Part shown: in pieces, positions 36,461 to 41,561 of the stretch
Numbering within the stretch: the first letter of the stretch is position 1
How the letters are laid out: each line of letters begins with the position of its first letter
Source of the DNA: Methanobacteriota archaeon
GTDB lineage: Archaea; Thermoplasmatota; Poseidoniia; Poseidoniales; Thalassarchaeaceae
Length of the DNA: 41,561 bases
Assembly: GCA_004195715.1 (NCBI GenBank)
Contig: PSPX01000022.1
Location: forward strand, 1 to 41,561
Direction: 5' to 3'
The notes under the pieces: generated by a model
Told to the model about the DNA's origin: nothing
Seen by the model: the letters and a program-made list of their open reading frames with translations, nothing else
The model's database searches: none
Position numbers and translations under genes: made by a program

Positions 36461-36856
36461 ATGAGTGACTCGATAGTGCTGTTCGGCCCCCCGGGTGCCG
36501 GCAAGGGTACTCAGGCTAGCAGGATTTCATCTCTCACCGGCAAGCCTCAGGTATCGACCGGAGACATGCTTCGCGCCGCTGTAGCTTCGGGCTCTGAAAT
36601 GGGGTCCAAAGCCAAGGGCTACATGGAATCCGGCCTATTGGTCCCCGATGAAGTGATTATCGGGCTAATCTCGGAGAGGTTGCAGGAGCCCGATGCCGTG
36701 TCCGGCCTACTGTTGGACGGCTACCCGAGGACAATCGCTCAGGCTGAGGCACTGGCCGAGGTGGAAGGAGTCTCCGTCGTGATTTCTATCGAAGTTCCTG
36801 ACGAGGCCATCGTTGAGCGGAATTTACCACATCAGATTCAATCCCCCTCCTCCTGA
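36461..36856 (+). CDS. adk: Adenylate kinase, N-terminal part (frame-broken in the LID)
   Basis: ATG 36461 begins MSDSIVLFGPPGAGKGTQ, the P-loop of adenylate kinase. It is followed by the AMP-binding STGDMLRAAV and LLDGYPRTIAQAEAL blocks, intact to residue about 118 (DEAIVER). The frame then runs into 13 unrelated residues and a stop. The family sequence continues one base out of phase from 36813. The enzyme makes 2 ADP from ATP and AMP and is normally essential. A weak TATA-like CTTATCAC lies about 27 nt upstream. It heads the adk-rnp4-yhbY cluster. Confidence 0.9.
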   Translation: MSDSIVLFGPPGAGKGTQASRISSLTGKPQVSTGDMLRAAVASGSEMGSKAKGYMESGLLVPDEVIIGLISERLQEPDAVSGLLLDGYPRTIAQAEALAEVEGVSVVISIEVPDEAIVERNLPHQIQSPSS

Positions 36857-37064
36857 GATCTCCGCACGAGTCGTTCAACGAAAGGACGACACTGAGGGCA
36901 CGGTGCGGAACAGGCTGTCCGCCTATCACGAGCAGACCGCACCTCTCGCGGGTTGGTATGAGCAGAGAGCGGTACTCATAAGAATCGACGGAAACCGCTC
37001 TATTGAGGAAGTAGGAAGCGCCATCGAGGCTGCGATTGCATCACTGAGGGGTCGAGATGACTAA
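36813..37064 (+). CDS. adk: Adenylate kinase, C-terminal part (+1 frame)
   Basis: This frame reads LSGIYHIRFNPPPPEIS, then VQRKDDTEGTVRNRL and YHEQTAPLAGWYEQ. These are the LID exit, the Arg-rich helix and the C-terminal helix of adenylate kinase. The family normally has several residues (RR plus a short loop or Cys pair) between LSG and YH; they are absent. It is not an independent gene: its TTG (36813) lies inside the overlap, and the two frames share the 8-nt word TTGAGCGG. It overlaps rnp4 by 8 nt. Confidence 0.85.
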   Translation: MSGIYHIRFNPPPPEISARVVQRKDDTEGTVRNRLSAYHEQTAPLAGWYEQRAVLIRIDGNRSIEEVGSAIEAAIASLRGRDD

Positions 37065-37371
37065 CCGGCGGCGCAATAAAGACTCGAGGAGGAAGAGGAG
37101 AGCCTCAAAGGCCATTGACGAACTATCCACAGTCCTGCTATCCTATGGGACTACGGATCCCGAGACTGTCGACGCTGCTGCGAGGGACATACTCAGAATT
37201 GGGAAGCGACATGGCGAACGCCCGGAATCGCAAATCACCAGACTGATTTGCAGGGGTTGCGAAGCGGCACTGATCCCTGGTCGCAATGCGAGATTCAGAA
37301 TCTCAGTCGGCATGCTGATTATAACCTGCAAGGACTGTGGCAGGATAGAACGTTCGGGACCTGATTTCTAG
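37057..37371 (+). CDS. rnp4: Ribonuclease P protein component 4 (Rpp21/Rpr2 family)
   Basis: The protein has 104 residues from ATG 37057. A basic helical N-terminus (TNRRRNKDSRRKRRASK) and second helix are followed by a four-Cys zinc ribbon (Cys65, Cys68, Cys91, Cys94; LICRGCEA and ITCKDCGR). This matches archaeal RNase P subunit Rnp4, which with Rnp1 supports specificity-domain contacts of the RNase P RNA in 5' tRNA maturation. It overlaps the end of adk and is followed directly, in the same frame, by the YhbY-domain frame. Confidence 0.9.
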   Translation: MTNRRRNKDSRRKRRASKAIDELSTVLLSYGTTDPETVDAAARDILRIGKRHGERPESQITRLICRGCEAALIPGRNARFRISVGMLIITCKDCGRIERSGPDF

Positions 37372-37377
37372 GGGGCG

Positions 37378-37662
37378 ATTAAAATTAGTGAAAAATTTCC
37401 TCAATCAATCCTTCGACAGGCGAAGGACAAATCTACTCCTGTTACCATCAGGATAGGTAAGGAAGGAATCACCGACTCAGTGGTATCGGAGTTGAGCGAC
37501 CAACTCAGCAAGAGAGGACTAGTCAAGGCGAAGGCCAACCGAGGTTTGCTAAGTGGCTCCTCCGAGAGGACACAGGCGTTCGAAGGCCTCGCCGATGCTA
37601 CTGGCTCCAGATTAGTTCTCAGCAGAGGGAACACCGCGGTTTTCTGGTCCGGTAGGAGTTAG
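37378..37662 (+). CDS. CRS1/YhbY-domain RNA-binding protein with no canonical start codon
   Basis: The translation after the rnp4 TAG (37369-37371) continues in the same frame: GAIKISEKFPQSILRQAK, then PVTIRIGKEGITDSVVSEL and LIVKAKA-like 'KRGLVKAKANRGLL'. This is a complete CRS1-YhbY (KH-like) domain with the IGKEG loop. Between the TAG and the domain there is no ATG, GTG or TTG in frame. The first possible start is ATT 37378, with GGGGG just upstream. The GTG at 37480 would delete the first third of the domain. YhbY-type proteins associate with large-subunit pre-ribosomes in bacteria, and linkage to rnp4 is common in archaea. A sequencing error at the TAG/ATT region, an ATT start or stop readthrough are the options. 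Confidence 0.7.
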   Translation: MKISEKFPQSILRQAKDKSTPVTIRIGKEGITDSVVSELSDQLSKRGLVKAKANRGLLSGSSERTQAFEGLADATGSRLVLSRGNTAVFWSGRS

Positions 37663-37704
37663 TCCGAGAAAACTAACCTCTCTGCAGATAGCCGCCATGC
37701 TCAC

Positions 37705-37711
37705 TTATTTA
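37705..37711 (+). promoter_or_regulatory. TATA box of the NhaD/ArsB-type transporter gene
   Basis: TTATTTA is centred 27 nt upstream of ATG 37735, the clearest leaderless-type archaeal promoter in the window. Confidence 0.65.
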
Positions 37712-37734
37712 GAGGCGTTAAGGCTCGCCGCGCC

Positions 37735-39105
37735 ATGGTGACTGAGCAGCAGGCGATTCTAGCGATTTTCGTAGTATCATTCGTACTCATTCTGTCTGAG
37801 TACCTTCACCGGACCATTGCTGCTTGGTTCGGTTCGGTTGTCATGCTTCTGTACGGGCACTGGACCGGAGTCTTCAGCACTCATGGCGATTCTCTCGAGC
37901 ACACCATGCTGGGCTGGATCGAGTTCGAGGTCATCGGACTTCTGCTTGGTATGATGGTATTCGCTGCGATCCTCGAACTCTGCGGATTCTTTGAGTTCAT
38001 CGCCATTAAAGCAGCAAAGATGAGTGGTGGTGACCCATGGAAACTAATCGTCCTTCTTGGAACCATTACTACTCTGATTTCACTGGTGATCGACAACGTC
38101 ACTGCGATAATTATCATTGCCCCAGTGACCTTGAGAATTTGCAATCGGATGGAGATAAATCCAGTACCTCCTCTTCTAGCTGAAGCTATTCTGTCAGACA
38201 CAGGTGGAGTTGCCTCGATGGTAGGGGATCCGCCCAATGTCATGATTGCCGCCGAGGCAGCTAGCCGAGATTTGGATCACTTCGGATTCAATGGATTCCT
38301 AATGAGGCTAGGGATACTAACTCTGATTGCTTGGATTATTACTTTGGGTTACCTGCGATGGTACTACAGGGATTGGACTGAATCAAAGCCACATAGTGTA
38401 GAATCCCTTCTGGCAGAAGATGAGTGGGATGCAGTTGATGACCGGAAATTAATGTATACAACTCTGGCGATATTGTCGCTGACCGTGGTGATGTTCTCTG
38501 CGAAGGAATTCCTTCATCTTGATATCGAGATACATGCTATTGCACTCGCTGGAGCAGGGCTAGCTCTTGTTGCGGCCAAGCCAGAGGACAACGAGCTCCG
38601 TGATGGCCTGATGCACAGGGTGACCGAGAAAATTGAGTGGGCAGCCCTGTTGTTCTTCGCTGGCCTGTTCATCCTAGTCGGAGCAGTGGGTAATGTAGGC
38701 TATCTGTCCGATCTCGCCTACTGGATATACAACAACTTCGGCAGTGATCAGGTGATGCTGGCGGTGGCCGTTGTCTGGTTTTCCGCAATTGCCAGTGCAA
38801 TAGTTGACAATATCCCCTTCACCGCTGCTATGATACCCGTGATAGTGAGCATCGGAGAGGCCGACCCGTCAATCGAAATAGAGCCGCTGTTCTGGGCTTT
38901 GGCCATGGGTGCGGGATTCGGCGGCAATGCCACACCGATAGGCTCGAGTGCGAATGTCATGACAGTAGCCATCAGCGAGCGTGGGCCACGACCAATCACC
39001 ACTAGAGAGTGGATGAGAGTCGGCCTTCCAGTGATGGTAATCACTTGTATCGTCGCCACCGTCTTCATCATAGCATTCCACGGCACTCTGTACTCGTCCC
39101 TTTGA
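37735..39105 (+). CDS. NhaD/ArsB-like ion transporter (IT superfamily)
   Basis: The protein has 456 residues from ATG 37735, with 11-12 hydrophobic segments. Two pseudo-repeated signature loops are visible: VIDNVTAIIIIAPV with DPPNVMIAAE in the first half, and AIVDNIPFTAAMIPVI with GNATPIGSSANVM in the second. This inverted-repeat pattern typifies the ion transporter superfamily members NhaD, ArsB and the P (OCA2) protein. A cytosolic loop rich in Glu and Asp lies at about residues 215-240. Likely Na+/H+ or anion exchange; the substrate cannot be set from sequence. Stretches around 38.1-38.5 kb are somewhat more AT-rich than the neighbouring genes. Confidence 0.85.
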   Translation: MVTEQQAILAIFVVSFVLILSEYLHRTIAAWFGSVVMLLYGHWTGVFSTHGDSLEHTMLGWIEFEVIGLLLGMMVFAAILELCGFFEFIAIKAAKMSGGDPWKLIVLLGTITTLISLVIDNVTAIIIIAPVTLRICNRMEINPVPPLLAEAILSDTGGVASMVGDPPNVMIAAEAASRDLDHFGFNGFLMRLGILTLIAWIITLGYLRWYYRDWTESKPHSVESLLAEDEWDAVDDRKLMYTTLAILSLTVVMFSAKEFLHLDIEIHAIALAGAGLALVAAKPEDNELRDGLMHRVTEKIEWAALLFFAGLFILVGAVGNVGYLSDLAYWIYNNFGSDQVMLAVAVVWFSAIASAIVDNIPFTAAMIPVIVSIGEADPSIEIEPLFWALAMGAGFGGNATPIGSSANVMTVAISERGPRPITTREWMRVGLPVMVITCIVATVFIIAFHGTLYSSL

Positions 39106-39161
39106 CGAGTACCATCCGCCTCTTCCGACAGCGTGAAGCGTGAACTCCTGCAGCGAGCACC

Positions 39162-39413
39162 GTGTACGAGTGCCCGATTTGCGGACTGGTTTCATCGGGG
39201 ACTTCATCGTGCCCCACATGCGGCAGTGACGAAGAACCTCCCAAGGAGGGCGCGGCGAACAGTTCTCTCAAGTCCACGCAGACTAACGAAAACCTCGATC
39301 TTCCTTTCGACCTAGAAGGCCAAGCACCCCCAGTCCCTTCATCCGATTTGCCCTTTGGCTTAGAGGAGGTGTCTAAGAGGCCACTACCCCTGGTCCTCTG
39401 GCATATGGCCTAG
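39162..39413 (+). CDS. Small zinc-ribbon protein
   Basis: The protein has 83 residues from GTG 39162. The N-terminus YECPICGLVSSGTSSCPTCG (Cys4, 7, 17, 20) is a rubredoxin-like zinc ribbon. The rest is disordered in character and carries a repeated hydrophobic peptide, DLPFDLE (46-52) and DLPFGLEE (62-69), perhaps a docking motif. Function is unknown. It ends inside a hairpin (39400-39423). Confidence 0.6.
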   Translation: MYECPICGLVSSGTSSCPTCGSDEEPPKEGAANSSLKSTQTNENLDLPFDLEGQAPPVPSSDLPFGLEEVSKRPLPLVLWHMA

Positions 39414-39423
39414 AGCATATGCC
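39400..39423 (+). terminator. Perfect inverted repeat at the stop of the zinc-ribbon gene
   Basis: GGCATATG (39400-39407) and CATATGCC (39416-39423) are exact reverse complements around 8 nt containing the TAG stop. The placement suggests a 3'-end hairpin. Archaeal termination usually relies on T-runs, so the role is tentative. Confidence 0.45.
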
Positions 39424-39460
39424 GGATGAGTCAGAATAGTGATTCGTATGTGCCTATCAC

Positions 39461-39480
39461 CGCCCCCTTTAGGGGGGGCG
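39461..39480. terminator. Strong GC hairpin upstream of the 23S leader
   Basis: CGCCCCC, a TTTA-containing loop, and a G-run ending GGGGGCG form a 7-bp stem between the zinc-ribbon gene and the 23S rRNA. It may insulate rRNA transcription from upstream readthrough. Confidence 0.45.
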
Positions 39481-39571
39481 TGTGGACCCCGCTTAGTTCA
39501 AATACCAAAGGTAGGTCGCCCACCTGCATTTAGTGCGTTTTGGTACTATTAGGTATCAGGATAAGAGGTTG

Positions 39572-39606
39572 AGGCCGCCCCGCCCTGCGGGGAGACGAGG
39601 TGGCCT
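39572..39606 (+). other. Structured element in the 23S rRNA leader
   Basis: An outer stem AGGCCGCC/GGTGGCCT (39572-39579 with 39599-39606, one wobble) encloses CCCCG-ccctg-CGGGG (39578-39592), which competes with its inner pairs. It lies about 65 nt before the rRNA start and could be a pre-rRNA processing structure. The remainder of 39414-39671 holds the hairpin at 39461 and AT-rich patches (39497-39504, 39528-39535) that could be promoter elements. No reading frame there is convincing. Confidence 0.4.
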
Positions 39607-39671
39607 GAGAAACCTGAATTGATATGCCTGGACACCAGAGGACTCACAAAGGTGGGATTGTAGAATCACAA

Positions 39672-41561
39672 GATGCTACAACCCGACTGGGGGATGGCTC
39701 GGCTCGAGAGCCGAAGAAGGTCGTGACAAGCTGCGATAAGTTGCGGGGAGAGGCATGAATCTCTTGGATCCGCAAATTGCTGAATTGGACCTCCTGGCAC
39801 TCTGTGCCATTCCTCATTGAGGAAAGGGAACCTCCTGAACTGAAGCATCTCAGTAGGGAGAGGAAAAGAAATCAAACGAGATTCCGTTATTAGTGGCGAA
39901 CGAAAGCGGAACAGGACAAACCGAATCTCCATGGGAAACCTTGGAGAGATGTGGGGTGAGGACCGTCTGTAGTCTAAGTGCAGGAAGTGGAAGTCGTCCT
40001 GGAACGGCGCACCACAGAGGGTGAAAGTCCCGTACACGTACTGCATATGGCCAAGAGACGGATCCAGAGTAGCGTGCGTTGGATATCGCGCGTGAATATG
40101 GGAGGCAGAGACTTCCAATCCTGAATACTACTCGAGACCGATAGTTGACAAGTAGCGTGAGCGAAAGCTGAAAAGTATCCTTAGCGGGATGTGAAAAGAC
40201 CCTGAAACCAGTCGGGAACAAGCTGAATAGGCGTGAAAGCGAAGATATGAGCAGCGTCTATTCGTGCGTTTCGAAAAATGCCCCTGGGAGTTCTGATCAT
40301 TGGCGAGGTTAAGCAGTTGAACTGCGAAGCCGAAGGGAAACCGAAAGGTCCGCAGCCGCGTAAGCGGTCAGGGACTGGGTGAGCTCGCCCGGAGTCAATG
40401 GTGGGAGACCTGAAGCCTATCGATCTATGCCTGGCCAGTCTGAAGCCCGACGAAAGTTGGGTGGAGGGACGAACCGTTGCTGATGTGCAAATCGCTCGGA
40501 AGAGTTGGGTATAGGGGTGAAAGTCCAATCGAGATGGGCAATAGCAGGTTCCGCGCGAGACTACTCGTAGGTAGACCTCCGTAGAGATGGAATGCGATGT
40601 AGAGCACTGATTGGGTATTTAGGGGGAGCGATCCCTCGGTACGCTGTCAAACTCCAAAGTTGCATTCGTCGTAGAAGCGGGGAGTGAGCCACGGTGGGTA
40701 AGCTACCGTGACGAAAGGTGAAGAAACCAGCTCAGCGTTAAGGTCCCAAAATTTCAGTTAAGTGTTAATGACAACCAGAAGGTGGGCTTAGAGGCAGCCA
40801 TCCTTGAAAGAGTTCGTAACAGATCACTGGTCAAGCTTGCGGGCCCGAAAAATGGACGGGACTCAAACTGAATACCGATACGTTGACCCTCCGAAAGGAG
40901 ATGGGGTAGCGCGGCGACATGGTCGGGTAGAAGCTAGGTCGTGAGATCTAGTGGACCGTCTATGTATGAGAATCTAGGGAAGAGTAGCAGCATAGTGCGG
41001 TGAGAATCCGCACCACCGAAGGGGCCAGGATTCCTCGGCAATGTTTATCAGCCGAGGGTTAGCCGGTCCTAAGGACATTCTTAACCGAAATGTTCGAAAG
41101 GGAAATGCGTTAATATTCGTATGCCCCTCTGCAAATCTGGTAACGGCTCGGGCTAGTTCGTGCATTCCTGTCATGGGATGTCGAAGCGTTCAATAATCGA
41201 TTGGAGAACCGTAATGGTGAGAAGATCGAGAAGGCGTGAGCGAAGACGAATGAGGCCCGGGTCCCGTGAAAAGCCGCAGAGGTGACCGTACCGAGAACTG
41301 ACACAGGTGCCCCTGGGTGAGCAGCCTAAGGTGTGACGGGCAAAGTACCGCGAAGGAACTCGGCAAAATAGCTCTGTAACTTCGGGAGAAGGAGTGCCAG
41401 CTTAGAGATAAGCTGGTCGCAGTAACAAGGGGACTCCGACTGTTTAATAAAAACATAGCCGACTGCTAGTTCGAAAGGATGTGTATAGTCGGTGAATCCT
41501 GCTCAGTGCCGGTATCTGAAATCGGGTTTCAACCTGGCGAAGGACCGGTAAACAGCGGGGG
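39672..41561 (+). rRNA. 23S ribosomal RNA, 5' portion (3' end outside window)
   Basis: The 5' end is set approximately by similarity to archaeal 23S starts: CTAC, then CTGGGGGATGGCTCGGC (39686-39702), then GAAGAAGGTCGTGACAAGCTG. Conserved blocks follow in order: the GTAACAGATCACTGGTCAAG segment near 40817 (GTPase-centre helix), the CAGGTTCCGCGCGAGAC block near 40545, and CCGGTAAACAGCGGGGG at the window end, which corresponds to about position 1900-1915 of E. coli 23S in domain IV. So roughly two thirds of the gene is present. All reading frames inside it are spurious. No intron is apparent in this portion. No 16S gene or tRNA spacer precedes it. Confidence 0.97.

Noticed and set aside
8600-36830. 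Programmed +1 frameshifting as the cause of the three frame breaks
   Set aside because: The three sites share no slippery codon, stop-codon context or downstream structure that I can see; sequence error or mutation is simpler.
37735-39105. Recent horizontal transfer of the ion transporter
   Set aside because: Local AT enrichment is mild and fits a membrane protein's codon needs; no mobile-element remnants flank it.
39666-41456. Several open frames on the minus strand within the rRNA region
   Set aside because: They fall in 23S rRNA; conserved rRNA blocks explain the sequence.

Overview
The window reads as a chromosomal fragment of a mesophilic euryarchaeon, most likely marine Group II (Candidatus Poseidoniales). 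The domain call is firm. It rests on archaeosine synthase, archaeal-type uS15, the RNase P protein Rnp4, archaeal type II GAPDH, archaeal-type GluRS and PheRS beta, a UPF0201 protein and TATA-like boxes about 26-28 nt upstream of several starts. The lineage call is weaker. It is inferred from the mix of very large secreted or membrane-anchored proteins (calcium-repeat, subtilase, SGNH), the presence of DnaJ and a 23S rRNA gene with no 16S gene upstream.

Layout. 1-3.6 kb: tail of an acidic protein, a winged-helix/STAND ATPase/TPR protein, and a convergent YycJ-like metallo-hydrolase. 3.7-9.5 kb: a giant secreted calcium-repeat protein with an internal beta-propeller-like block, interrupted by a +1 frame change near 8.61 kb. 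9.5-12.7 kb: a helical unknown, a small membrane protein, a pyroglutamyl-peptidase/Nudix fusion, a UPF0201 protein and a zinc-ribbon membrane protein. 12.7-16.1 kb: dnaJ, then a convergent type I membrane protein split by a frame change near 15.1 kb. 16.1-19.3 kb (+): arcS, rps15 and a probable inactivated RecJ/Cdc45-like protein. 26.8-19.3 kb (-): SGNH/Ig-like membrane protein, rnhB (4-nt overlap), gltX and a membrane protein with a C-terminal zinc ribbon. 30.4-27.1 kb (-): a GXGXG/pseudo-FMN glutamate-synthase-like protein coupled to pheT. 30.5-39.4 kb (+): gap, a giant subtilase, the adk-rnp4-yhbY cluster, a NhaD/ArsB-type transporter and a zinc-ribbon protein. From about 39.67 kb to the end: the first two thirds of the 23S rRNA gene.

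Much of the content serves translation and RNA metabolism: aminoacyl-tRNA synthesis (gltX, pheT), tRNA processing and modification (rnp4, arcS), ribosome structure (rps15, 23S, YhbY-domain protein) and RNA/DNA hybrid removal (rnhB). The rest is surface biology: at least five signal-peptide or membrane-anchored proteins, two of them enzymes likely to act on external protein or esters. Four loci look damaged or unusual at the reading-frame level (calcium-repeat gene, 15.1-kb gene, adk, yhbY start). That raises the chance of assembly error, so these should be checked before biology is inferred. I saw no CRISPR array, insertion sequence, tRNA gene or phage gene, and no gene-free stretch over 300 bases outside the rRNA gene.
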